DNA of 64,000 nucleotides. It comes from Teratosphaeria epicoccoides. Taxonomy: Eukaryota > Ascomycota > Dothideomycetes > Mycosphaerellales > Teratosphaeriaceae. Positions within the stretch are counted from its first letter, which is position 1; each line of letters begins with the position of its first letter. The notes under the pieces are model-generated. The model saw nothing but the letters and a program-made list of their open reading frames with translations. It did not search any database and was not told the DNA's origin. Location of the stretch: the NCBI GenBank assembly GCA_021401465.1, contig JADDMT010000123.1, forward strand, positions 1-64,000, written 5' to 3'. Position numbers and translations under genes: made by a program. Shown in pieces: positions 20,936 to 32,393 of this stretch.

Positions 20936-21514
20936 TCAAACGACCTTGGCGACCTTCCTCAACTCCTTGACTCCCATCTCCTGATCCAAAAACTCCCTCC
21001 AACTAACCGGCACCATCGCATTTCCCGTACTCTCACTCCATGCCAACACCACACCCAACTCATTCTTCGCCGTGGAGCAAAAATAACTCCTCTCGTCGCC
21101 CAAGCTCACCACAATCGCTCTCACCACATCGCCCACCTTCAGACATTCCGCCATCTTGACCTTGTCGATCTCCGTCGCCCTAATATCCTGCAGCCGAATG
21201 ATGGCAGGAAATGGATCATTGCATACCGTCTCGCCTCTGTCGCCAAGAGCGAGGATGGAGAGATGGGCTTGGCGGGCGTTAGTGCGCGTGATCTTGCCAA
21301 GAACGATGGTGCCGACGTCGGGAATGAGTTGGTCGCCGAGAGGCCGAGAGACGCTGGCGGTTGGGAGTTTGCTGGCTTTGGAGGTGGAGGGGGCGGAGGT
21401 GAGGACGCCGGCGAGACTGGAGACGAGGGATGGTCCATGGATGTGGGTGCCTGGACCGACGTTGTTCGCGCTGATTGGGCCTAGTGCTTGACCTGGTAGC
21501 GATATCGTGCTCAT
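20936..21514 (-). CDS. CSL4: exosome complex subunit CSL4
   Basis: CSL4 is an RNA-binding cap subunit of the RNA exosome, which carries out 3'-5' RNA decay and processing in nucleus and cytoplasm. The single exon encodes 192 residues: an N-terminal domain beginning MSTISLPGQALGPI (the usual P-G-x-x-L/I motif of Csl4), a serine-rich spacer, an S1 fold (VGTIVLGKITRTNARQAHLSI...FPAIIRLQDIRATE...LKVGDVVRAIVVSLGD), and the C-terminal strand region YFCSTAKNELGVVLAWSE. The order and the terminal motif are typical of CSL4 in fungi. The 5' half of the sense strand is C-rich and the 3' half G-rich. Confidence 0.93.
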   Translation of the reverse strand: MSTISLPGQALGPISANNVGPGTHIHGPSLVSSLAGVLTSAPSTSKASKLPTASVSRPLGDQLIPDVGTIVLGKITRTNARQAHLSILALGDRGETVCNDPFPAIIRLQDIRATEIDKVKMAECLKVGDVVRAIVVSLGDERSYFCSTAKNELGVVLAWSESTGNAMVPVSWREFLDQEMGVKELRKVAKVV

Positions 21515-21941
21515 GTTCAGGAACGGGTGTATGGTGTGTCCAGAAGTGAGGAAACTTCATGGTCGAAGTTCAGGTTGGGTTTGAACATTGAACATGAAGG
21601 TGCGAGAGCCCGGCGATAATATTTCGCCGAGAGCATGTGACAGACACATGCATGACATGCCCGTGAGAGGTGGTACCTAATGTGGAGCGGTAAATGGTGC
21701 ACTGTAGGCATACCTTCGTGCAGCAATGTAATATAATAGCAATATGGATCACATACTGGTTATGTACAATGTGCTGGTGCTAAAAGCTGTAGTTACGCGG
21801 GTCCCAAATGCGAATGGCACTCCAGATTGGATTGCCAGGCATTCCACAGTCCTCCCAACGCCCTCCCATGCAGGTAATTGCATATTGTACGTCAAAAAGG
21901 CAGCACGAGACCTCAAACATGCTGTTCATCACATTTCTCGC
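21515..21941. other. intergenic between CSL4 and YPT7
   Basis: It holds the 5' flank of CSL4 and the 3' flank of the Rab7 gene. It is moderately AT-rich and no other feature is seen. Confidence 0.6.
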
Positions 21942-22615
21942 TCAGCATGAGCAACCTTGGTTCTGCTCCCCAATGTTGATAGGTATTGTCTCGGGGAAGT
22001 CAGGGTTGAAATCCTGGCTCTCCTCCTGCGCGAGCGCGTTCCTTGCGATCACTACCTCGATATCAGCACGTCTCTCATCGATGTTTCTCTGTTCCGCTCA
22101 CGCTTACCCTCGAAAGCCTGCTCAACGTTGCTACCCTCTTTGGCGCTGGTTTCAAAGTAAGGTATCCCTCCCTTCGCCTGACAAAACGCCTGTGCCCTCT
22201 TCGCACTAATCACCCTCTTGTCCTCTCCCACATCCACCTTATTTCCCAAGACCACGAATGGAAAGCTCTCCGGATCCATAGGGCTCGCCTGAATCAGAAA
22301 TTCATCCCTCCAACTGTCCAGCGTGTCGAAGCTCTTGCTATTGTTCACATCATACACCAATACGCAGCAGTCTGCGCCTCTGTAGAAGGCGACGCCCAGA
22401 GATTGAAACCTTTCCTGGCCAGCAGTGTCCCACAGCTGCATCGTCACCAGGCGGTCGTCGACAAGGACCTCTTTGGTGAGGAAGTCGGCGCCAATGGTGG
22501 CTTTGTACGAGGCGCTGAATTTCTTGTTGACGTATTGGTTCATGAGCGAAGTCTTCCCGACACCGCTGTCGCCAAGGATAATGACCTTGAGCAGGATCTT
22601 CTTTCGCGAGGCCAT
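21942..22615 (-). CDS. YPT7: Rab7-type GTPase YPT7
   Basis: This small GTPase controls late endosome/vacuole tethering and fusion through the HOPS complex. Exons 22615-22108 and 22051-21942 with a 56-nt intron (GTAAGC...GGTAG) give 205 residues, the normal Rab7 length. Motifs are GDSGVGKTS (P-loop), TIGADF (switch I), WDTAGQE (switch II), NKVD and TSAK. The C-terminus ends ...NQGCSC, the double-cysteine geranylgeranylation signal. At the acceptor, the AG three bases downstream of the first candidate gives the expected FEVIARNAL; the earlier one would add a valine. Confidence 0.97.
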
Positions 22616-24758
22616 GCTTGTTGTGGAGATGCGATGGCAGATGGGAAAGGTTTGCGCTTGTGCGCAGATCTGGCGCGGCGATCGCTGGCCGTGGCGGCTG
22701 CAATGATTTGTGTCTCAGAGGACGCGCGGATCAGTGTGCGATTTGCGCAACCTATCTGTTGTACACGTATGTTCCTCTGGCGTCGCGGTGGTCTGGTGGA
22801 GGGAAGCTATGACAGCAGGCACAAGCCACTCGGGCCTGCAGCTGATCGATGCGGAGTAGTGCGGCTCTGCCACAAATTCACAATATAACATGAACCTAAT
22901 GCATGTCACACGCCCTTCTCAGGCCATTGAATCACCGCTATCTTTGAGTCGCCCCGATCTATTTCACCGACTTCCCATTTCCTGAAACATCAAATTGTTG
23001 CTGAGTGGTGTGACTGTGTCGTTTCATGCTTGGTCGATAAAAGAACCCGGAGCTGTGTTCACGGCCCAATCGAGGTGGTCTCGCCACAAGATCAATTACC
23101 AAATCTGGCCATAAGCTTCCTCACGCCCTTCATACAAGTCACGCCCTTCATCCAAGATACAACGACCAGAGACCTTGATCGCTGAACACTTCACGTGTCG
23201 CAGCGGGACAACAATTGGACCCCGCCCCCCGCCGTCCCCTCCCCTAGAGCGACTTCTGGAATTTATGAAGGAGTTTCGGTCAAACAATCTTCACCATGGA
23301 CAGACGTCCATTTGGCTAGCCTCGTCGTGTCAACCCCTGCAGCTTGCTCGATTACTCATACCGTAATCTCAGGGCAAGCCTGAATCTATCTTGCGTTATT
23401 ACATGTATTACCACGTGCTGCCGCTAATAAGCCGATCTCACATCTACCAAGCATTTTAGCTTGAGTACGCCCGAAACGCTGGTCGGGCACGTCTTCATCT
23501 AAATATACTGGTATGTCTTTGAGACCGGTCAGTCTTTTCGCACCAAAAAGCGACCAGGAAGATGCTGCTGCCAGGACTTGTCCGGATGCTGGCTGATACC
23601 TGCTAAGGCAAGTTGTCGTCTTTCGTACTACCGACAAGATCGTAAGAGAAGTGACTCCCGTTGCAAGGTACACGTGACAGTCGAGAGCGAGTCAGATGTT
23701 CACGGTCAAGACATCTTTAGGAGGTGGTATAGACAGATCCATAGTTTGTTAGCTGTCGGATGGCGCAGTGATTGGGTAGATACTACGGCTGGCTAAGACT
23801 TCGGCAGCTGAGCATGGCATACCTCGTCGCCAAGTCGATTTCGGATCTAACCTATGGATGAGAAACGGACTGCAAACATTACTGGGTCTGCCCTCGACCA
23901 ACGCAGATCCGCTCGAAACAGGATTCCCAAGACCGCCGGCGACGGGCTCAGGCCCTCAAACACTCGCACCTGCGCGCGTATGGCAAAGGTACCGACAAAG
24001 AAGCCGCTCTGCCCACTGCAGCCGAGGGAACATGATCACCAGGACAATGTGTATCCAGAAATAAGGCGCAATCTTGCACGTGTGCAGCCAAGTGCCTTGG
24101 GTCAGTCTCACAGAGTCCCTGGGATGCCAAGCCCATTAGTATTTCTGGCCTTTGTCGCCCGGACCAGACCGGCTCCTATCATGTGTGGGGGAGACTTCTC
24201 TTTGCGATCGCCTTGTACAAGGGTGTCCTGCTCGCACCAGGGGGCTGAGGACTCCAGCGCATCCCTTTGCAATTAAACAGGAAGATGTTTTTCGTATTGG
24301 GGCGGCGCGACCACACGTTCCCATCTGGATGACATGCTTTGCGGCTCGGTAAGTACCACGGCGCTTCGCAAGTTGGCGGCTTCCCACAGCATAGTATTCA
24401 CATTGTTTCTGGCGCCACTCCAACGAGCCAATGGCTGCTGCACCAGACCTAGCTTGACTTCCGTAGTCCTCACCATTTTTAGAGCGAGCCGCGGAGACGA
24501 TGCCTTGCCTACCAGGTATCCGAAACGACACTGGTGAACGACCTGTCTGAGCTGCGTGTGCTCGTGCCTGGTCAAAGCCCGTATGGGCGAGCTGTAGCCG
24601 CGGACGATGGGTTCCAAAGCTTCGCAGACTGTAGCATAAGTACAGGCAATGATCGCTTCGAATCCACAGCTACTTTCTCCTTCAACCGCACTGCTCATAG
24701 ATTGATAAAGCCTCACACAATAATACAGCTCTTCGCTCGCTCCCTACACTCCGTCGAC
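22616..24758. other. gene-poor intergenic region
   Basis: No gene is recognised. There is a C-rich tract at about 23220-23245. Short frames (for example plus 23854-24276) have no motifs. Confidence 0.5.
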
Positions 24759-26125
24759 ATGCACTTCAACACATTCGTTTCGGCTGCTTTGCTCGCAGCT
24801 AGCGCTGCGGCTCAGGATCCGTATACCCCAACAAACGACCTTGCCACTGTCATCAGCGGCAAAGAAGACCTTTCCATCGTGTCGGCAGTTCTGAAGAAGT
24901 ATCCCGACATACTCAAAATTCTCGTCGACACGAAAGACGTTACCATTTTCGCTCCTTGTGACCACGCTTTCGAGGCGTTGAACAAGAGTGGCGAGCTCAC
25001 CGAGCTTATCGAGGACAAGAGCGCCATCACTGCATTTCTCAGCTATCATGTCGCATACGGCACTTTTGAGACAAAAGCTTTCCAGAGCACTCCGAAATTC
25101 GCAAGGACGATGCTCAAAGACCATGACGACACCCTCGTCCAGGACGGCCAGGTTGTAGAGTTGGTGCTGGACGGCAAGACTGCGCAGGTCATCTCCGGTG
25201 AAGCCAAAGTGGCCAAAGTCTCACAGGCAGTCAGTAGATCCATGTACCTCTGCGCGTCACAGCCTCTATTGACACACTGCAGGACATCCACTTCAGCACC
25301 GGCATCATTCAAATCATCGACAGCGTCCTCACCATCCCTACAAAAGTCTCTGAAACGGCAAAGGCGTTGAACTTCGAAGCCTTCCTGTCATCGCTCGAAT
25401 CCACGCAGCTGACCGGTACCCTCGACGAAACGGCCGAGCTCACCATCTTCGCCCCCACCAACGCCGCATTCAAAGCCCTTGGCACGTCGCTCAACGGCGC
25501 CTCCGACGACCAGATCGCCGAAATCCTGAAATATCACGTGGTCAAGGGTCGAGTCTCGTACTCCACCGTCCTCACCAGCGGCTCCGTCGCGACCCTGAGC
25601 GGTCAATCCCTCGAGATTACAGTCTCCCACGACGGCTCCATTTCCATCAACAACGCCACGGTCGTGGTGCCCAATGCCCTCGTGTTTAATGGTGTGGTGC
25701 ACGGCATCGACACGGTGCTGATGCCAAAGAAATCGGTGCGTAGAGATGCCCATGGGGATATGGCGTCGGCGACTGCTGAATCTAATGCCACTTCTACAGG
25801 CCCCGACACCGTACTCGTAAGCTCTGGCGTGCATGCCGGGCACGCTGGTCAGGCCGGCGCAGGCGTGCCCGGGCAACCGGGCGCATCCGGGCAGGTATCT
25901 CCTCTCAATGGCAATGCGACGACTACGACGCGGACAACGCCGACAGCGGCGGGCACAGGTGGGTATAGCAGAGAAACGCCTGGCTCGATACAAACGGCCG
26001 GTATAATCAATGCGACGACCTCCACAGCCGGCGCTTCGAGGGCTACAGGTTTCATTGGTGCGGTGGGCGCATTGGGTGCGACGGCGTTATTTGGTGGTGT
26101 TGCTGCTTTGTTCGCTCATGTTTGA
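24759..26125 (+). CDS. secreted fasciclin-domain protein, probably GPI-anchored
   Basis: This is an adhesion-type surface protein of the FAS1 family. Exons 24759-25229 and 25283-26125 are joined across a 53-nt intron (GTCAGT...TTGACAC...GCAG), giving 437 residues. A signal peptide (MHFNTFVSAALLAASAAAQ) is followed by two FAS1 domains, about residues 28-175 and 176-325. Each carries the typical boxes: TIFAPCDHAFEAL plus FLSYHVAYG, and TIFAPTNAAFKAL plus ILKYHVVKGR. VVPNALVFNGVVHGIDTVL closes the second. A Gly/Ser/Thr-rich stalk and a hydrophobic C-terminus (IGAVGALGATALFGGVAALFAHV) suggest GPI addition. A start at 24534 in the same frame is open but lacks a signal peptide. Confidence 0.93.
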
Positions 26126-26298
26126 GACCAGGACCGTACGCAGGTGCATTATGTAATATATTGCACCTTGGCTGAAGACGTTGGCTAGAAATAGACAACC
26201 CCGACAAGGACAAAAGCAATAGACACTATGTATGATGCTGCACAAGGACTCATGACCGTGGCTTCCTAATCTCTCCTTGCACAGTCCCGGCGACAATT

Positions 26299-26929
26299 TC
26301 ACGTTGCCAGACCCAAGCTGACGACGAACATGCCTACCAACAACAGCCCAGTCACCTTGATGCTCGCGGCTGAAGAACCCGGACGATGTTTCTTGTCGTC
26401 CTGCCTCGAGCCATCGAACGAGTTCATGCGCGGACTGCAGTAGACGAACGGGGCATCACCGCGCTTTTCGTCCCAGTGGCGGATGTAATTCTCGATGCCA
26501 TTAACAAAATCGGGCGAGGCTAGATGCCTGGGCTCGCAGTAGGAGAAGCATCCATGCTTCTGGTGGTAGGTGTCGGGTTTACAGTGTTCTGCAGTGTCAA
26601 TGTGTCAGGTGGATGCGAAGCGGTCGGGGAGCAGAGAGGTGGGAGGGTGGCTCACGGGTCTGGAAGGTTTCGCTGAACCCTTCCGGCCAGTTGATGCCGC
26701 AGATCCACAGCTCTTCCCCTACGGTCGGGGTGTCGGCGCCTTTGGGCTTGTCGTCGATGCTCGGTTCTAGCCTGTAGTCGCAATTTGCTTCAATCCGTCA
26801 GCGGTTGTGTCGAGGGGCGCCACGGGCGATGGTACATGTAGCCTTACTCATGTTGCGATCCACGGGTCTGAGCACGGGGGTGAAAGTCTGGTGGAGGGAA
26901 GGGTTGGGGGTGGTGAGGGTGTAGTCCAT
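26299..26929 (-). CDS. secreted cysteine-rich protein with GPI-type C-terminus, family unknown
   Basis: Three exons (26929-26848, 26787-26656, 26588-26299) with introns of 60 and 67 nt give 167 residues with exact phases. The second intron has a CTGAC branch and GCAG acceptor. The product contains CDYRLEPSIDD, GEELWICGINWPEGFSETFQTQHC and HGCFSYCEPR...FVYCSPRMNSF, with about eight cysteines. It ends in a hydrophobic segment after a basic spacer (KVTGLLLVGMFVVSLGLAT), as in GPI-anchored proteins. The frame stays open upstream of the Met at 26929 to about 27080, next to a possible acceptor (TTCCCAG). A further 5' exon with the signal peptide is therefore likely but was not found. I do not recognise the family. 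Confidence 0.7.
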
Positions 26930-27558
26930 GATTGGTCGCTGCTGGGTGTAGAAGTATGATGGATCAATAGTATCGCTGCTCGCGTGGTGCTGGACCTGGG
27001 TGTTGGTGGAAATGTTGACGGATGCAAGACACGCTGTTTTGGAGATGGTAGTAGTACTTGTACTGCTGGGAAGGAAAAGAGAGGGGTTGATACCACATCA
27101 GTACTTGCCCTCGTCCGGTCCTGTGGGCCATTCCCTCAACAAGCAGGCACGATGATGGTCAGCAGGAACGCTCCAAGTTGAGGTTGTGGTAAGCACGCCG
27201 GATTGGGCTGTCGAGACTGCCACTGAAGAAATTCTAGTAATGGTTGATGTAGGCAGGAGCGGGTGACGACCACCGAGAATAAGGCAAGTACCCACCTTGA
27301 CTTACATATACCTACTGACGTGCGGGCAGTCGCTTCCCTCATAGACTGCCTGATTCAGGTGTTACATGTAATGAAACAAGTCAAGCTGGGAAGGAGCGAC
27401 CAAGGGACTGGAGACCGGGGTGTCCCCCTGCAATTCGGAGCGGAACTTCTGATCGTCCGATGCGTGTGACATCAGCCCAGCGCATCGAAGAATGTGGGAC
27501 CTAAGGCAGCACTTTCTCCTCCGACTCTTGCTGGGGCTCAGGAGATGACAATCCAAGC
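26930..27558. other. upstream region between the GPI-type gene and MGM1
   Basis: This divergent intergenic region probably contains the missing first exon of the minus-strand gene. One candidate signal-peptide-like stretch (LGAFLLTIIVPAC) lies near 27150 but does not splice cleanly. Confidence 0.4.
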
Positions 27559-30387
27559 ATGATTGGGAGGCTGCGACAGCCAGCGGTACAGCTCACCAGA
27601 GCGCGTCCAACTCGACATGTAGCGCTTCCCGTCGCTGGCGCAGGCCAGCACTTGTCCCAGACGGCATCCACACGAACATCGACAGTCCTCAGATCCGGCG
27701 CGAGATGGCCATGGCGACGACGAGACTGGCCATTCGGCAGCAACGCCATCCACAATCTGCCTGCTGTACGCCATGCCTCTTTTGCACGCGTCCTGCCCAA
27801 GTTGGCGATGAAACTGGTGCGGATACCTGCCATGTTTGGCGCCGCGATGCTGGGTGGCTTGGCCTACTTGCAATATCAGGCAGGCAAGGCAGGCACGTGG
27901 GCCATGGACATCTTCGGACAGGCAAAGGACACGGCATCGGGAGCCGCAACCGGATTCTTCAAAGGCGCAGGCGACGTATTCGCGCAACTGGGAAGGGGAT
28001 GGGATAAGACGAAGGAAGATGTGAGCGAGGGCGTCGGCGGGATGCAGATGCCGCAGTGGATGAAAGGCATATACGAAGGCCGGGCAGGGCGGGAAGGAGG
28101 TGAAGCGGGAGATGGAGGTCCAAGCGAGCCAAAGCAGAGCAAGATAGGGCCGGTCGGAGCCGGTGCCGCGGCTGCCGGAGCTTTTGCGTTGGATGCTGAG
28201 GTCGAAGAGGACACACGCGATCCAGACACTGCCGCGCGGGATGAACAGATGATGCTGCTCACCCGGAAGATGATTGAGATTCGATCACTGCTACAGACAG
28301 TCGGCCAATCCGAGACCTTGACATTGCCCTCTATCGTGGTCATCGGATCGCAATCGTCTGGCAAAAGTTCGGTCCTGGAAGCCATTGTAGGTCATGAGTT
28401 CTTACCAAAGGGATCTAACATGGTCACGAGACGACCGATCGAGCTTACTCTGGTCAACACTCCTAGAGCAAGTGCAGAATATGGAGAGTTTCCGGCACTG
28501 GGTCTGGGCAGGATCACAGATTTCAATCAAATCCAAAAAACTCTTACCGATCTCAATTTGGCTGTGCCGGAGAAGCAATGCGTGTCAGATGACCCCATCC
28601 AACTCCGCATACACTCACCAAACGTGCCTGATCTCAGTCTCATTGATCTGCCCGGTTACATTCAAGTAGAGGCCTTCGACCAGCCGTCAGAGCTCAAGAC
28701 CAAGATTCAAGAGCTTTGTGACAAATACATTCAACCGCCCAATGTCATTCTTGCCATTTCGGCAGCCGACGTCGATCTTGCGAACTCCACGGCTTTGCGT
28801 GCATCACGAAGAGTCGACCCGCGTGGCGAGCGAACGATTGGGGTTGTCACCAAAATGGATCTGGTAGAGCCGGTCAGAGGCGCGCAAATACTCTCTGATC
28901 GCAACTATCCTCTACGCTTAGGCTACGTCGGCGTGGTCAGCAGGGTACCGCAAGAGTCGAAGTCAATGTTCTCGCGCGGTTCTTCCAACATAATGAATGC
29001 CATCACAAGGAACGAGTCGGCATACTTCAACTCGCATCCGGAGGCCTTTGGTCCAGGCAGTCCAGTCACGACAGGCACGCCAAACCTCCGGAAAAAGCTG
29101 ATGCACGTACTGGAAGCGACCATGTCTGCATCACTGGCCACTACAAGCGAGGCCATCCAACATGAACTTGCCGAAGCTACATACGAGTTCAAGGTCCAGT
29201 ACAATGAACGTCCTCTGAGCGCAGAGTCGTACATGGCTGAGAGCTTAGACGCATTCAAGCACGCATTCAAAGGCTTTTCTGATTATTTTGGCAGGAAGGA
29301 AGTGCGCGAGATCGTAAAGCATGAGCTTGATCAGCAGGTACTGAATCTATTGGCACAAAGGTATTGGAACCGACCGGTCGACAGCTTGCAACCAGCCGAC
29401 CAGGTGGGCGAGACGGTGCAAGACTCGCTGGAACAACTTCCCAAGGCGGATCCAGAGAACCCGCTTTGGCATCTCAAGCTCGATGCTAGCACGTCGACGC
29501 TGACGAAGCTAGGCATTGGACGCTTAGCAACCACAGTGACGGCACAAGCTCTCCAAGAAAGTGTGCAGAACCTTATCCAGAGTAGCACATTCTCTTCTCA
29601 TCCGTTTGCTGTCCAAGCAATCACCCAAGCCTCCCAGAACATTCTGAGCGATTTGTCATACGACACTTCGGACGAGCTGGAAATCTGCATCAAACCATAC
29701 AAGTACCGAGTGGAGGTCACGGACCAAGAATGGCGGCGCGGGCGTGACAACATTGCTGACGTCCTGCGGAGCGAACTCAAAGATTGCGATGCAGCGAATA
29801 AAGCACTGGAGGAGCAGATCGGCGGTCGACGGAAAGCCAAAGATGTCGTCAGCTTCATTGACCGTGTCCGAAAGGGCGAGATTGTTCTCGAGGGCGATGG
29901 CGTAGGCGGTGCCGGAGGTTTCTCGGCTGCGCTTCTTGAGAAAGGACGACTGGCACTATTCCTTCGGGATCGCGCAGACATCCTGCGAATGCGCATTGCT
30001 GCCATCAAGAGCCGACAATGTGGCAACCCGGCGAACAAATACCACTGTCCCGAAGTGTTTCTAGACGCTGTGGCAGACAAGTTGACGTCGACTGCGGACT
30101 TGTTCTTGGATGCGGAGTTGCTGTCGAAGTTTTACTATCAGTTTCCGAGAGCTCTGGAGCGTCACTTCAGGGCCCTAGACGAGAGCACCATTGAGCGCTT
30201 TGCGCGTGAGGACCCGAAGATCAGGAGACATCTTGACGTTGTCAAGAGGAAGGAGCTGCTGGAACATGTGCTCAAGGAGATGGAGTCACTGCGGCAATTG
30301 GAGGCGCGAGAGAAGCGGAACTCGACTCGAGGAACCCAGACTGAAGACGTCAAGGGCAGGAAGAGGCGAGGCTGGGGCATTTTCTAG
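27559..30387 (+). CDS. MGM1: mitochondrial dynamin-like GTPase MGM1 (OPA1)
   Basis: MGM1 mediates inner-membrane fusion and cristae shape. The single exon encodes 942 residues. An arginine-rich presequence is followed by a membrane anchor near residues 93-112 (AMFGAAMLGGLAYLQYQAG). In yeast a rhomboid protease cleaves after such an anchor to give the short form; I infer the same here. The GTPase domain has GSQSSGKSS (residues 263-271), the switch region, DLPGY (363-367) and TKMD (431-434). It is followed by the middle and stalk regions and a C-terminal helical region with an Arg/Lys-rich end (KGRKRRGWGIF). Length and architecture are standard. It is divergent to the GPI-type gene. Confidence 0.96.
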   Translation: MIGRLRQPAVQLTRARPTRHVALPVAGAGQHLSQTASTRTSTVLRSGARWPWRRRDWPFGSNAIHNLPAVRHASFARVLPKLAMKLVRIPAMFGAAMLGGLAYLQYQAGKAGTWAMDIFGQAKDTASGAATGFFKGAGDVFAQLGRGWDKTKEDVSEGVGGMQMPQWMKGIYEGRAGREGGEAGDGGPSEPKQSKIGPVGAGAAAAGAFALDAEVEEDTRDPDTAARDEQMMLLTRKMIEIRSLLQTVGQSETLTLPSIVVIGSQSSGKSSVLEAIVGHEFLPKGSNMVTRRPIELTLVNTPRASAEYGEFPALGLGRITDFNQIQKTLTDLNLAVPEKQCVSDDPIQLRIHSPNVPDLSLIDLPGYIQVEAFDQPSELKTKIQELCDKYIQPPNVILAISAADVDLANSTALRASRRVDPRGERTIGVVTKMDLVEPVRGAQILSDRNYPLRLGYVGVVSRVPQESKSMFSRGSSNIMNAITRNESAYFNSHPEAFGPGSPVTTGTPNLRKKLMHVLEATMSASLATTSEAIQHELAEATYEFKVQYNERPLSAESYMAESLDAFKHAFKGFSDYFGRKEVREIVKHELDQQVLNLLAQRYWNRPVDSLQPADQVGETVQDSLEQLPKADPENPLWHLKLDASTSTLTKLGIGRLATTVTAQALQESVQNLIQSSTFSSHPFAVQAITQASQNILSDLSYDTSDELEICIKPYKYRVEVTDQEWRRGRDNIADVLRSELKDCDAANKALEEQIGGRRKAKDVVSFIDRVRKGEIVLEGDGVGGAGGFSAALLEKGRLALFLRDRADILRMRIAAIKSRQCGNPANKYHCPEVFLDAVADKLTSTADLFLDAELLSKFYYQFPRALERHFRALDESTIERFAREDPKIRRHLDVVKRKELLEHVLKEMESLRQLEAREKRNSTRGTQTEDVKGRKRRGWGIF

Positions 30388-31464
30388 AGCTGAGGCTGTG
30401 TTGTTGACAGGCACGCAAGGCGTTTGGAAAGTTATGTGACGACTGCTGAGATATCCCGTGACAGGACTAGGACGTAAGTTTGTTGCTTTCGGACCTGTAT
30501 ACTCCTGCTCAATACGAATACAGTAACGTGATCGACGTTTCATGCTGGCAGGAAATGACAAGTGACTTTGCGTTCATGGCGCGAATTACGGTTGCATGCT
30601 CATGCAGACACCAGCAGAGAACAGATGCATCGATCCTTGCTACGGCCCAACGTAAGTCTGTGTCGCCTTGAATGAACTTGTCGTGGCACTTTTGGCGGCG
30701 CGTTTTTGGTAAGCTATCGATGAAAGAGGGTTCAGATGCTAATGGACCATTGCTCAATATGCATCCACGCTGTTTGCTGCGTCCTCATACTGACTTGGTT
30801 GCAGGGATATGTCCCCATATACCGTCTCATAAAGCTCTCTGGATGGCAACAAGCACGCGTGCAGCAGACAATGCCACGACGCTGGTTGCAGATGCTCTGC
30901 TTCGTAAGATAACTCTGTATCCAACCATCTTCTCGCCTGCGTCTGCTGATCTGCTCTGCAGGGAACTCCCGCCATGTGCGATCACATTGCCCCGATCGTT
31001 CGCGCATTGGCAGCCAGCTCGTGGCAGGCACAGTATACCATATGCATCCATAATATACCTGTTTTCCGGCCCGCGAGCTTCGGACCCGATTTGCATCTGG
31101 CACGGGCAGGCCCGAGTTGCTGATGGAGGAGGACAGCCAAGCTGAAGCTCCATTCACATGCTGCGCTAGCACGGGCCAAGTTCTGCACGTGCTCCCAGAC
31201 TGTAGTCCGTGCTAGCGCCTTTCAGGTCGTATAAGTTCGAGAGACATTTCTTGCGATTCTGGACTTTTTATTAACATCCACACAGCAAAAAGCAGCAGTT
31301 CGACATAAGATCCCAAGACCTTTCGACCTTCAACAAGACTTTCTATCTATAACACACAACACACTCAAGATTTCCGGGCACACTATATGCCCTCAAGCCT
31401 GCTCAAGCATTCGACAAAGTCAACAACATCCTTGCGCTCCTCACAACTCACCCAGAACAATAAG
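30388..31464. other. intergenic
   Basis: The 3' flank of MGM1 runs into the promoter and leader of the next gene. The leader (31280-31464) is A/C-rich and contains an in-frame upstream ATG at 31387. No other gene is recognised. Confidence 0.5.
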
Positions 31465-32393
31465 ATGGGTTACAAGTTCATGGATGACACCTACTACCGC
31501 ACGGCGGCTACGGAGTCCGCCGACCAGCATGCGGCCCGCCAGAAGTCTTTCTGGGAGCAGTCTGACCGCGCATACGGTGCGCACACCATTCCAGGTGTGA
31601 ACACCAACGACGGCAAGCAGGCGTACAACCGCTTTGATGGCTTGCTGAACCCTGACATCTTTAAGCCGTTCACGCGCGATGCTCCGCCTCTCCCGGAGCT
31701 GCAGCAGCAGCGCCATGGCCCACCTCCGGGCTATAGTGGCGTGGGTGGTGGTATGGGCTACGGCGGCGGTAGGGGCAGCTATGGTGGTAGTTATGCAGGG
31801 TACGGTGGTGGTTATGGAGGATACGGCGGTGGCTATGGAGGCTACTATGGTAGAATGACTGGTCGAGTCAACTCGACCGGCCAGGAGATGCCGATGATGA
31901 GAAGCGAGAGTGGCAAGTTTCATGCCTGCCCTTTCCCAGGCCAACGCATGACTGACATCAGACCGCAGGCGAGCTTGCCCGCCCCTCGACCCATCGCGGT
32001 CGTTCCAGCTCGCGCTCAGGCCGCCCGGAGGGTGGCGCTCGCGCTCCGTCCACGAATGGCACGCCCGACATCTTCGGCGTGCCGGACCCTCGTCTAGGTG
32101 GCGGCCTGCGCCGTCCCCGAGAGTCGAGTCAGACTCGTCCTCGATCCATCTCGAGAAGCCGCCGCACCGACGGTGAGACCTACGGTAGCCGCGCTGAGGG
32201 CATTGGTAGGTCGACGACTCCGTCAAAAGTTTGGGAAGGTGCTAACAATGTTATGGGCCAGCGTCGTCGCCCCCCGTCAACCTCACGTACTGGCAGCTCG
32301 TTCACGACCGGGAGCTACTCAGTGTACTTTGACGACGAGCACTTGCCTCGTGTTCCTCGTCGCAACGACCGCCAGTCATCAGGATATGCTTAA
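31465..32393 (+). CDS. hypothetical protein with Gly/Tyr-rich low-complexity region
   Basis: Exon 1 ends at 31909 and exon 2 runs 31969-32393. The 59-nt intron has a weak GTGGCA donor, a good ACTGAC branch and acceptor CGCAG. From ATG 31465 the product is 289 residues; an in-frame ATG at 31387 would add 26. It begins MGYKFMDDTYYRTAATES, has an aromatic/charged region with QKSFWEQSDRAYGAH, then a GGYGGYGG-type repeat (about residues 95-130). The tail is disordered and Arg/Ser-rich, with GTPDIFGVPDPRLGGGLRRP. Low-complexity Gly/Tyr segments of this kind are common in RNA-binding and stress-granule proteins, but no folded domain is visible. Function is unknown. Confidence 0.65.
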
